Positions 1 through 6,497 of a stretch of DNA of 7,780 nucleotides are shown here, one piece after another. Every line of letters begins with the position of its first letter. Within the stretch, counting starts at the first letter, position 1. Both the position numbers and the translations under genes were made by a program. Source of the DNA: Verrucomicrobia bacterium TMED44 (lineage in GTDB: Bacteria > Verrucomicrobiota > Verrucomicrobiia > Opitutales > Seribacteraceae); assembly GCA_002168015.1 (NCBI GenBank), contig NHCX01000019.1, positions 1 to 7,780 of the forward strand, given 5' to 3'. The notes beneath the pieces are model-generated. The model searched no databases and was not told where the DNA came from. It saw only the letters and a list, made by a program, of their open reading frames with translations.

Positions 1-211
1 CCGGGAGGTGGATCCGCCTCTACTCATTGATTTTGACCGTAAGCAAAGGACGGAAGGTTTCGTGAAATTTTTTGAACCCATAAAAATGGGAAGGATTAAA
101 CTCCAAAAGGGCAAAGGTGAATTGAAACTGCAGGCAGTCAAGATACCTGGTGATCAGGCTTTGGAGTTTCGTTTGTTAATGCTTAACAGAATTGAGGACA
201 AAAAAAGTTAA
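1..211 (+). CDS. C-terminal fragment of a probable sulfatase-family protein (5' end outside window)
   Basis: The reading frame is open from the left edge (codons begin at base 2) and ends at TAA 209-211. A GTG at position 8 is in frame, but nothing marks it as the true start, so this is most likely the tail of a longer gene. The visible ~69 residues contain a beta-rich pattern: 'FFEPIKMGRIKLQKGKGEL', then 'AVKIPGDQALEFRLLML'. This kind of tail (a segment ending in a glycine-turn strand, 'ipG', then a final strand) is one I associate with the C-termini of sulfatases and some glycosidases in Planctomycetes and Verrucomicrobia, where it follows the catalytic domain. No catalytic residues are visible here, so the enzyme class is an inference from the tail alone. 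A carbohydrate-binding or other beta-sandwich C-terminal module of another secreted enzyme would fit as well. It converges on the desaturase gene with only 15 bases between the two stops. Confidence 0.5.
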   Translation, partial: REVDPPLLIDFDRKQRTEGFVKFFEPIKMGRIKLQKGKGELKLQAVKIPGDQALEFRLLMLNRIEDKKS

Positions 212-226
212 AAGTTAAGTTTTAGA

Positions 227-1273
227 TTACGCTGCTTTTCTCAACTCTTCCATCGCCAACTGGCGTTTTAATTCACCAAAGCCAATCATTTTGCTGTTAT
301 CCTCATCCCAAAGCCTGTATTTGAGGGATTTAAGGCTGCTAATCAGATTGAGTTCAGGGGCAACTTGAAAGAAGGGGTCCGATTTGTGGCAACGTTCCAA
401 ATTATAATTTGGGATCATAGCATTGAGGTGGTGGATGTGATGAAATCCAATATTACCAGAGAACCATTGTAAAATTTTAGGAAGTTTGTAGTAACTGCTT
501 CCTTCCATCGCTGCGGAAGTGAAATCCCAGTCATCTCCCTGTGCCCAATATGTGTCTTCAAATTGATGTTGGACATAGAAAAGCCAAATCCCACAGGTAC
601 CGGCCACTCCCATCATAATTATTTGGATTATGAGGAACGGAATAAACCCAAATATTGACCCCATACTTACGCACCAAATGAGCAAAGCAAAATTCATGGT
701 GTGAACGGATCGGCGCTCCCGTGGTTTGCATTTCTTGGAAGGAAAGCGTTCAAGAACCATAAATAGGAAGAGAGGGGCAAAGACAAAGAGGATGAAAGGA
801 TTGCGGACGAGCCGATAATTAAAACGGGTCATGCGCGATGAGGTAAGATATTCACGCACAGTGAGCGTCCAAATATCACCAATTCCACGCCGATCGAGAT
901 CCCCATTTGTCGCATGGTGCATGGCATGTTCCCATCGCCAATGATGGTAGGGTGTGAAAACTGACATACCGGAAATAAATCCCAAAATGTTATTTGCTTT
1001 TTTAGACTTAAAGAATGAACCGTGACCACAATCATGGAAAATGATAAAAGAGCGAATCAAGAATAATCCTGCCAAGGCGGACAGACCAATGGTCAGCCAC
1101 CAAGAAATACCCATGGTAAAGTACAATGCTATCCAAATAGCTATGACTGAACCTAAGGTGTTTACAATTTGCCAAATAGCACGCCCTAGGTGAGGGTGTT
1201 GATACTCTGCAACAAGCTCTTTCCACTCAGCCACAGACTTTCGGGCATTATTTTTTATAGTCTTTTTATCCAT
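227..1273 (-). CDS. Membrane fatty acid desaturase (acyl-lipid/DesA-like)
   Basis: A 348-residue integral membrane di-iron desaturase that would introduce a double bond into an acyl chain using O2 and electrons from a ferredoxin or similar carrier. All three histidine boxes are present: HDCGH at residues 80-84, HAMHH at 116-120, and HHIHH at 278-282 within 'GNIGFHHIHHL'. A further conserved 'VQHQFE' lies at 234-239. Hydrophobic segments lie near residues 38-54, 57-78, 158-174, 193-218 and 220-234, giving the usual two-pairs-of-helices layout with the histidine clusters on the cytoplasmic side. Length is normal for the family, and 'RIPNYNLE'-type sequence after box 3 ('MIPNYNLERCH') is typical of the omega-6/delta-12-like bacterial group; the exact regiospecificity cannot be read from sequence. 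The start is ATG at 1273, directly preceded by a purine run (GAAAAAAGG) too close to be a standard ribosome site. It lies 62 bases downstream of the lipase-like gene on the same strand. Confidence 0.93.
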   Translation of the reverse strand: MDKKTIKNNARKSVAEWKELVAEYQHPHLGRAIWQIVNTLGSVIAIWIALYFTMGISWWLTIGLSALAGLFLIRSFIIFHDCGHGSFFKSKKANNILGFISGMSVFTPYHHWRWEHAMHHATNGDLDRRGIGDIWTLTVREYLTSSRMTRFNYRLVRNPFILFVFAPLFLFMVLERFPSKKCKPRERRSVHTMNFALLIWCVSMGSIFGFIPFLIIQIIMMGVAGTCGIWLFYVQHQFEDTYWAQGDDWDFTSAAMEGSSYYKLPKILQWFSGNIGFHHIHHLNAMIPNYNLERCHKSDPFFQVAPELNLISSLKSLKYRLWDEDNSKMIGFGELKRQLAMEELRKAA

Positions 1274-1284
1274 CCTTTTTTCAT

Positions 1285-1313
1285 ATTACATCAGTTTACA
1301 CACCAATTAGCAA
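1285..1313 (-). promoter_or_regulatory. Possible sigma70-type promoter for the desaturase
   Basis: On the minus strand, TTGCTA (1313-1308) and TGTAAT (1290-1285) are separated by exactly 17 bases, matching -35 and -10 elements at 4/6 and 5/6. The -10 ends only 11 bases before the ATG, so transcription would begin a few bases upstream of the start codon, giving a nearly leaderless message. That would fit the absence of a spaced Shine-Dalgarno sequence. This is only a consensus match in a short AT-rich gap; readthrough from the upstream lipase gene is the alternative. Confidence 0.3.
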
Positions 1314-1335
1314 GATCGTAGATTTAAGACATAAA

Positions 1336-2043
1336 TTACTTAAAATGTCTGAATTTTCCCTTTTTTAGAAATTGCAGGGTCGCTGCCTGTGCTCCGGGAT
1401 TATTCATCAACAAGGGGTGCGGTGAATGAACGATCAGGAAGTCCTTGATACCAGAGATCTTGGTTTTGGATAAAGCAACTTTTCCATCATCCTTACCGGG
1501 AATCAAAGTGGAAAGCATGAAGTTTATGGATCGATCGCCTGCGATGACACCGAGTTCGAAATCCACTGGACCAAGCAAATTGGGAATGCTTGTGGCACTG
1601 GTGCCGAGTTGTAAGGATGCGGGCCCATTGATGGCTCGAAAAATCCGCATATTGCCAAGTTTGTCTACCACTTCACTTCCTTGATTTGGAGGGCCAAGCA
1701 TGACAACACGACCAAGACTTGGCAGGGGATGGGTGGCTTGTATTTGACGTACTATAATTCCGCCCATGGAGTGCGTTACAAAATGGAGTTTCGAAGAATG
1801 GTCGAGTTTTTTTTCGTGGATGATTTTTTTTCTTACTTTTTCTGCAAGCTCCGGAATAGAAAAATGTCTCGAGGGATAATTTAAATTGCAAACGGAGAAA
1901 TTGTGATCGGCGAGAAAGTCTTCCATTCCTTTCATGGATTCGGAAGTCCGGGCTAATCCATGTAAGAGAATTACCTGCTTAGCAGGAAGGAGGAACTGAG
2001 GAGTGAGCCCTACGAGTAAAATGGATAGCAGGAATTGCTTCAA
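1336..2043 (-). CDS. Secreted alpha/beta-hydrolase, lipase/esterase-like
   Basis: A 235-residue serine hydrolase of the alpha/beta fold. An N-terminal hydrophobic stretch (residues 3-19) looks like a signal peptide, and the mature fold begins at once with strand 'QVILLHGL' (oxyanion-hole HG at 28-29). The nucleophile elbow is THSMGG at 90-95, with Ser92. Asp186 in 'GKDDGKVAL' and His209 in 'HSPHPLLMNN' are the best candidates for the rest of the triad. It resembles compact triacylglycerol-lipase/PGAP1-like hydrolases with an 'LLHGLxRTSxSM' N-terminus; the substrate is unknown, but an ester lipid in the periplasm or outside is likely. The start is inferred as TTG at 2043-2041: an in-frame TGA lies four codons upstream, and the next Met is residue 37, past the first strand and the HG motif. 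The TTG sits 2 bases after the stop of the upstream gene, so translation is probably coupled to it. Confidence 0.85.
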   Translation of the reverse strand: MKQFLLSILLVGLTPQFLLPAKQVILLHGLARTSESMKGMEDFLADHNFSVCNLNYPSRHFSIPELAEKVRKKIIHEKKLDHSSKLHFVTHSMGGIIVRQIQATHPLPSLGRVVMLGPPNQGSEVVDKLGNMRIFRAINGPASLQLGTSATSIPNLLGPVDFELGVIAGDRSINFMLSTLIPGKDDGKVALSKTKISGIKDFLIVHSPHPLLMNNPGAQAATLQFLKKGKFRHFK

Positions 2044-2045
2044 TT

Positions 2046-3104
2046 TCAGGATTCAAGTAAGCGGACTGGTGCCTCATTTTTGAGGTCGAGGAGAAGGGCG
2101 ATGTTAAGAAAAGTAATTTCTCCCATCGTTCGGCATCTGGAAAAACGTGAGTCCTGATGAAACTTCTCAAGGTCAGACTTGAGTGACCCAAGTTGTTCGT
2201 CGCTTGAAATACGGTCTTCGCACATCGATTCCCTGAGCCGTGAAATTCGGGTGGGTGCAACATTAAATCTTCGTTTAATCAGAGTCCTTTCTTCACGCTG
2301 ATACTGATGACTTGTCTCAAGGTTGATCAGGCGACTGCAGAGGTTGACGACAGGTAGGTTATTCTTGAAGAATTGTGGAAGATAAAAAGATTTTCTGCCT
2401 TCGTAAGATTGTTGATCAAAATCGATTGCCCGAACGCGGTACTGATTTTGCTCGAAATCCGGGGTCATTTCCACCACATAATTATAAGCCCGCATGTCTC
2501 CGAGAAGTCTCACAAAGCATCGTTCGTTGAACTTGATAAATTCCTTGGCTAATCGGACTTCATTAAGATCATCACGTTCGAGGTAGTTATCGATGAAGTC
2601 ATCTCCGGGTACCCCAATGATGTGTTCTTCCACAAGGGAATCTCGATCGACGAAGAAATTGATTTCGTTGGGAGACAGAAGTTGTTCGAGTTCAAGTCCG
2701 TATATTCGGGAAGCATCTGCTTTTTTGACATAAAAGTAATCGTGGTTGTCGTTGTATTGGTTTACGATGCGTATACGAAAGGGCTTAGTGTTACCAAAGG
2801 TGCAATAGTCGACGCGATCGATGTACAGGTTGTCGAGAATTTTAAGATCTCCCCCCGAGCGCAGCAAAACATAGATTTCCTTCAGACCTTCAAAAATCTC
2901 TTTTCCGTAGTGTTGATCATAAACCATGGTCTGCCAAAGAGTGTCCTCATTTTTATCGTCCATTAGCGGATAAGAATCTACACTTTGTAAGAGATTTTCG
3001 TATTGTACAGGTAGTGACAGTTCACGCTTATACTGACTAAGGTAATTACGAAGCCTACCACTTACCGGGTAGAATATTTTCTTTCGTTGGAGATTTTTTG
3101 CCAT
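2046..3104 (-). CDS. Conserved-looking protein of unknown function with kinase/phosphotransferase-like active-site pattern
   Basis: I do not recognise a named family for this 352-residue soluble protein (no signal peptide or membrane helix). The pattern resembles an atypical protein kinase/aminoglycoside-phosphotransferase fold. A strand with lysine, 'YFYVKKAD' (K127/K128), is followed by an acidic helix 'LELEQLL' (E138/E140). A hinge-like 'VEEHIIGVPGDDFI' (158-171) comes next, then a catalytic-loop-like 'LGDMRAYN' in which D203 and N208 have the D-x4-N spacing of HRDLKxxN, and 'AIDFDQQ' with D228/D230 in the place of the metal-binding DFG/DFD aspartate. The C-terminal third (residues ~260-352) is charged and helical. 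The assignment is an inference from motif order and spacing; the His/Arg of the canonical HRD loop is absent. Start ATG 3104 has no good Shine-Dalgarno. It is the first gene of a unit with the lipase-like gene, 2 bases apart. Confidence 0.8.
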   Translation of the reverse strand: MAKNLQRKKIFYPVSGRLRNYLSQYKRELSLPVQYENLLQSVDSYPLMDDKNEDTLWQTMVYDQHYGKEIFEGLKEIYVLLRSGGDLKILDNLYIDRVDYCTFGNTKPFRIRIVNQYNDNHDYFYVKKADASRIYGLELEQLLSPNEINFFVDRDSLVEEHIIGVPGDDFIDNYLERDDLNEVRLAKEFIKFNERCFVRLLGDMRAYNYVVEMTPDFEQNQYRVRAIDFDQQSYEGRKSFYLPQFFKNNLPVVNLCSRLINLETSHQYQREERTLIKRRFNVAPTRISRLRESMCEDRISSDEQLGSLKSDLEKFHQDSRFSRCRTMGEITFLNIALLLDLKNEAPVRLLES

Positions 3105-3287
3105 CTTGTGCTGAAGATAAAGATATTCAGCAAAAAAGCAGATATTGGCAATGTCAGAGTATATGGCTTTGCAGTAGCAGGAAATTCTTTTGTTTTATGT
3201 ACAGGTTCAGGATTGATTTGTATCCGTCAGAGTCATACCAAGTATGATAGGGCGATCCAATTCGCATGATATAGGTATTTTCAAGAT

Positions 3288-3316
3288 TTCAACCAAAATG
3301 GCTCAATTTTTATATT
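3288..3316 (+). promoter_or_regulatory. Possible promoter of the AraC-type regulator gene
   Basis: TATATT at 3311-3316 matches a -10 element at 5/6 and is preceded 17 bases upstream by TTCAAC (3288-3293), a weak -35. Transcription would start near 3323, inside the inverted repeat at 3320-3338. That geometry suits a repressor bound at the repeat, but it rests on consensus matching only. The two tandem TTGAGA hexamers (3315-3320 and 3321-3326) could instead act as a -35, although no good -10 follows at the right distance. Confidence 0.25.
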
Positions 3317-3319
3317 GAG

Positions 3320-3338
3320 ATTGAGACTCAGTCTCAAT
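3320..3338. promoter_or_regulatory. Fur-box-like 9-1-9 inverted repeat (candidate operator)
   Basis: ATTGAGACTCAGTCTCAAT is a perfect inverted repeat of 9-base arms around one central base. It matches the strict gammaproteobacterial Fur-box form AATGAGAATCATTCTCATT at 15 of 19 positions and has the 7-1-7 core TGAGACT-C-AGTCTCA. A third copy of the half-site hexamer TTGAGA sits directly upstream (3315-3320), as in extended Fur sites made of overlapping repeats. It ends 11 bases before the ATG of the AraC-type gene. It could also be an autoregulatory site or another Fur-family (Zur, PerR) operator; a short RNA hairpin (8-base stem, TCA loop) is possible too. Confidence 0.55.
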
Positions 3339-3349
3339 ACGGTTCCTGT

Positions 3350-3682
3350 ATGAGCTTTAAAATATTTAAAATAGGGGAACACATTAGAAAGAACTTACAA
3401 AATCCACCAACCAAAGAGATGATTTGTGAGAAGTTTAGAATATCTGATTATTCGTTACGAAAAGGATTTAAGGAACATTTTGGGTTGAATGTTGGCGAAT
3501 ACATTCGCAGTCAAAAAATAAAAACAGCAGCGAGATTGCTTAATGACAGTGATCATTTAATTTCGACCATCGCCGAATGCGTTGGATTCCGGAACCAAAG
3601 CAGGTTCGCTGAAGCTTTTAAAAGTCATTACGGTTTGAACCCACATCTTTTCAGGCAGGTATGTAAGCAAGAAGCTGCTTAA
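3350..3682 (+). CDS. Stand-alone AraC-family DNA-binding domain, PchR-like transcriptional regulator
   Basis: A 110-residue protein that is almost entirely an AraC/XylS DNA-binding domain. The first helix-turn-helix is at about residues 20-44 ('TKEMICEKFRISDYSLRKGF'), the second at about 70-95 ('STIAECVGFRNQSRFAEAF'), followed by the family's closing 'YGLNPHLFRQ'. The stretch 'SLRKGFKEHFGLNVGEYIR' is close to the PchR/AlcR/YbtA subgroup, which controls siderophore genes, but the N-terminal ligand-sensing domain of those ~300-residue proteins is missing. In overall plan it is like the minimal activators SoxS and MarA. An in-frame TAG at 3272-3274 limits upstream extension, and no ATG, GTG or TTG lies between it and 3350. 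The ATG lacks a Shine-Dalgarno sequence. A Fur-box-like palindrome ends 11 bases upstream, so control by iron is plausible. An intact sensor-less design and a truncated relic are both possible; the intact frame and operator favour the first. Confidence 0.88.
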   Translation: MSFKIFKIGEHIRKNLQNPPTKEMICEKFRISDYSLRKGFKEHFGLNVGEYIRSQKIKTAARLLNDSDHLISTIAECVGFRNQSRFAEAFKSHYGLNPHLFRQVCKQEAA

Positions 3683-3708
3683 TTTTATAATAAATCCATG
3701 CGGAAATT

Positions 3709-3939
3709 ATGAACCTAGAAGTTATTGAAGAATGGATGGAGTCAGAAATCTTTTCTGAGGTTTGTACAAAAGCGGAAAGTGGGGTTTACCAATTTGCAAG
3801 ATTTGTAAATAAGTTTATGAGTGAATTGCAGATACTCATTTTTCACCTTAAAAATCAAAGTCATCGGGGAAGAATTCAATTACAAATTTCGAAGCTGGAG
3901 TTTTTAGTCGAATCAGAAATACTAGAATTACTGAACTAA
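3709..3939 (+). CDS. Small helical protein of unknown function, downstream of the AraC-type regulator
   Basis: A 76-residue open frame 26 bases after the AraC-type gene, probably on the same transcript. It is preceded by GCGGAAATT, a fair ribosome-binding site and better than most in this window. I do not recognise the product. It is predicted from composition to be mainly helical: an acidic N-terminus ('EVIEEWMESEIF'), a middle hydrophobic segment ('FMSELQILIFHL', about residues 36-47) too short and polar for a clear membrane helix, a basic stretch around 'NQSHRGR' (49-55), and an acidic leucine-rich end. No metal-binding motif, signal peptide or known domain is visible. Its stop overlaps the ybbP stop by 4 bases on the opposite strand. 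A chance open frame cannot be excluded at this length, but position, start signal and low-GC composition shared with the AraC gene support a real gene. Confidence 0.5.
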   Translation: MNLEVIEEWMESEIFSEVCTKAESGVYQFARFVNKFMSELQILIFHLKNQSHRGRIQLQISKLEFLVESEILELLN

Positions 3940-6497
3940 CTTTCTCTTAAAAGTGTTAGCGGTTTCTCCTGAAGAACTTTGCGAGTGGAAAATTCAGCGG
4001 TGATACAGGCAAGTATTGTGACAGTGACAACTATAATTACTGGAAGTTGCCAGTGGAAACTCCAAACCCGGTCAAAAATAAAATGGGAAAGAAAATAGCT
4101 TGTTCCTGCACTTAGTGATGTGCCTAAGACTGCCGAGAAAAAGCCAAGAGCTCCAAATTCCAAGCGAACTAGATTTTTGAGGTCAGAAAATGAAGCTCCG
4201 AGAATCTTTTGCAGGTTGATTTCCTGTCGCTGTTGACGGGCTTTTTCACGGGATATGGTATGCAAAATAATCAGACCGACAACGATGGAAAGAATCGCCA
4301 TGATTTGCAGTGCCCAAGTCATCTGCCCCACTACCTGGAGGATCTTACGCCCAGTTCGCTCAACATCAAGAATCGAAATAGTTGGGAATTTCTGGACTAA
4401 TAAGTCCTGAACCACCTGTTTTTCCTCTGCGGACAGTTGGTCGATTGTTCCAATAAATGTTTTAGGAGCCTGCTCGAGAACCCCTGGTTGCATCTGGACG
4501 AAAAAATTGGGCTGAAAGCTGGTCCAACGGACTCGGCGTATATTAACCACAACCGCCTCTACCTGAACTCCGCTTACTTCGATAGTAATTTGATCCTGCA
4601 AATCAATACCCAAAGATTCTGCATATTTTTGTTCAACGGAAATTTCAGCCGGTTGGCTTCCGTTGGCATCATAGCTAGAGCTTACCATGCGGCCCCGAAT
4701 GATTTCCTCGCTCTCCCGTAATTTTCCGCGGTAACTCAGATTGAAACTCCGGTTACGAAAAGCATTTCTTCTTTGATCATCCGGGTTATCAAATTCACGG
4801 TCTAATCCTGCTAGGGATTCAAATGCTACTCCTTTTACTGCTACAAGCCTTCCCCGTATCCATGGCGTCAGGTTATCAAGAGGTCGCCCCTGAAATTCGA
4901 GAGTTTGGGTAAGGGATTCGAGATGTTCCTCCTGAATATCGAAAAGAAAGAGTTGGGGGAGTTTACTCTCGGAATCCTGTAGGTTGATCTCAGACTCGAG
5001 GCTGTATTGAAATTGAGGGATAAGGTTGAGCAGTAAAACACCGAGACCGAGAGCAAGAAGACTGGTGATTGAACTGGTCCGGTTACGAGCCAGTGCACGG
5101 CTGGCCAAACGAACAGGCAGAGGGGACCTTCTACACAGACGGTCGAGGCCGGCCAAGGCTGCCGAGCCAAGAATGAAAACGATAACGCCACTCACTGCAA
5201 AGGTGATGAAAAATAGATTACCTAATTTCCATGAATCTGCCTGGGTTACACACAGAATCCAGAATCCAAGTAATCCAGGAGTTAACCAGAGGACAGACTT
5301 CCAAGCCAAGGATGTACCAGGATGCATGGATTCACGAAAAAGTTCAGCCGGTTTGAGCTTTCGAATCTTGTGCAAACTGGGAAGGGCGAGGAGATAGCCC
5401 GAAAGAATTGCGACAATAAATGTAAGGCCAATACTCGGCAAAGTAATTCCTGCTTTCACTTGGAAAGGAAGAAAGTCTTCCACTAGACCACCAGCGAGTG
5501 GCAGCCCAATAAAGCAAAGCAATACGGGAGGAAAGACGGCGAGTGCTCCAAGGATTGAAATTTGCAGGACATAAGTGCAGAGGGCGAGCCTTGGCGAGGC
5601 ACCCAGACTTATAAGAATGGCTAGATCTTTAACTTTCCGAGTGAGGAACCCGTGGAAAAGGTATCCACTGCCTAGGCAGGCGAGAAAGAGAGCCACGAGA
5701 GAAACCAGGGCTAGAAAATCAGATAGGTACCGGAGCAGCCGACCAGCCCGATGACCTGCCCGTTGATGGGAGTAAACACGAATATCGGGAGCAGCCAAAG
5801 CCTGTCCAATTTTCTCGGCGAGCGGTTGCGAGTTAACTCCCTCGGGTAAGAGAAAAAGTTGATTTCTAAAAGCGGTGTTTCCCTCTTGGAGAAGTGCGGT
5901 TTCATTGAGAAAGTTATGACTGATATACACCTTGGGAGCGAACTCTGCGGGTTGAAACTGTAACCCAGAGTCCTCTCTGACAATTTCGGAAATCTTAAAT
6001 TCTTTCTTACCCAGTGTAATGATGTCTCCAAAGTCTAAATCAAGCTGACTTCGAAGCTCAGGATAAATCCAAGCAAGAGGTTTCTGATGAAGCAGGATTT
6101 CGTTGAACTTTTTTACCTCGCCTTGCGGGCTTAACCTGAATGTGCCATGGAATGGGAAACCAGGGGCCATCGCAATTACTTTGACTAGACGACTCCGTTT
6201 ACTCGGGCCTGCAACCATAGAGAAAAAGTCAACTGCTTCCACTGACTCGGTACCAGGAGGAAGGAGTTTCTGCGTTTGGTCGAGTTCGGCGGAGGTGAAC
6301 TCACGTCGGGTACGCAGGGCTAGATCAGCTCCCAAGAGTTTCTGGGATTCTATAGTTACCTGCTCCTTGACCGAGCGTTTAAAGGAATCGATGGTAATAA
6401 AACCAAGGAGACCCAGAGAAAGATTAATCAAATAAAAGAAACAAAAAGCCCGATTGTTTCGGATTTCGCGCCAGGCATGTTTAAAAGCAAACCTCAT
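3936..6497 (-). CDS. ybbP: YbbP-type ABC transporter permease (FtsX/MacB superfamily)
   Basis: An 853-residue inner-membrane permease. The layout fits YbbP: TM1 at about 18-36, a large periplasmic domain (about 39-257), TM2-4 (about 258-283, 303-335, 355-375), three central helices (about 402-420, 427-450, 477-495), a second periplasmic domain (about 496-725), then TM8-10 (about 726-748, 780-805, 816-836). Each half ends in an FtsX domain with the typical cytoplasmic coupling motif, 'LISLGASPRLAL' (295-306) and 'KILGASFSDLKN' (764-775), and a closing 'KIRKLKPAELFRES' or 'KVLQEKPLTLLRES'. E. coli YbbP is about 800 residues. It pairs with the ATPase YbbA; known work on E. coli YbbAP with TesA suggests a mechanotransmission machine that lifts hydrophobic substrates out of the membrane to the hydrolase. 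The ATG overlaps the ybbA TGA by 4 bases (ATGA), indicating translational coupling. Confidence 0.93.
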   Translation of the reverse strand: MRFAFKHAWREIRNNRAFCFFYLINLSLGLLGFITIDSFKRSVKEQVTIESQKLLGADLALRTRREFTSAELDQTQKLLPPGTESVEAVDFFSMVAGPSKRSRLVKVIAMAPGFPFHGTFRLSPQGEVKKFNEILLHQKPLAWIYPELRSQLDLDFGDIITLGKKEFKISEIVREDSGLQFQPAEFAPKVYISHNFLNETALLQEGNTAFRNQLFLLPEGVNSQPLAEKIGQALAAPDIRVYSHQRAGHRAGRLLRYLSDFLALVSLVALFLACLGSGYLFHGFLTRKVKDLAILISLGASPRLALCTYVLQISILGALAVFPPVLLCFIGLPLAGGLVEDFLPFQVKAGITLPSIGLTFIVAILSGYLLALPSLHKIRKLKPAELFRESMHPGTSLAWKSVLWLTPGLLGFWILCVTQADSWKLGNLFFITFAVSGVIVFILGSAALAGLDRLCRRSPLPVRLASRALARNRTSSITSLLALGLGVLLLNLIPQFQYSLESEINLQDSESKLPQLFLFDIQEEHLESLTQTLEFQGRPLDNLTPWIRGRLVAVKGVAFESLAGLDREFDNPDDQRRNAFRNRSFNLSYRGKLRESEEIIRGRMVSSSYDANGSQPAEISVEQKYAESLGIDLQDQITIEVSGVQVEAVVVNIRRVRWTSFQPNFFVQMQPGVLEQAPKTFIGTIDQLSAEEKQVVQDLLVQKFPTISILDVERTGRKILQVVGQMTWALQIMAILSIVVGLIILHTISREKARQQRQEINLQKILGASFSDLKNLVRLEFGALGFFSAVLGTSLSAGTSYFLSHFIFDRVWSFHWQLPVIIVVTVTILACITAEFSTRKVLQEKPLTLLRES

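Noticed and set aside
8..211. Treating the left-edge frame as a complete 67-residue gene starting at GTG 8
   Set aside because: The frame is open to the window edge, and the translation looks like a C-terminal beta-rich tail of a larger enzyme.
209..224. AT-only inverted repeat (TAAAA...TTTTA) between the convergent stops at 211 and 227, as a bidirectional terminator
   Set aside because: The stem is 5 A-T pairs with a 6-base loop, too weak to call a terminator.
2622..2966. 114-residue plus-strand open frame opposite the kinase-like gene
   Set aside because: Valine-rich repeat-like translation ('VIVVVVVLV') is the antisense of Asp/Asn/Tyr-rich coding sequence; it has no start signal.
3087..3269. 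60-residue plus-strand open frame in the divergent intergenic region
   Set aside because: It overlaps the start of the 352-residue gene, has low-complexity translation with no recognisable pattern, and lies where promoters are expected.
3298..3300. Upstream ATG as an alternative start for the AraC-type gene
   Set aside because: It is 52 bases before the chosen ATG and so out of frame.
3936..3958. CTAAC...GTTAG pairing at the end of ybbP as a terminator
   Set aside because: Short stem with a bulge and no following U-tract on either strand.
5026..5397. 123-residue plus-strand open frame inside ybbP
   Set aside because: Arginine-rich shadow of the well-supported ybbP frame in a GC-rich stretch.
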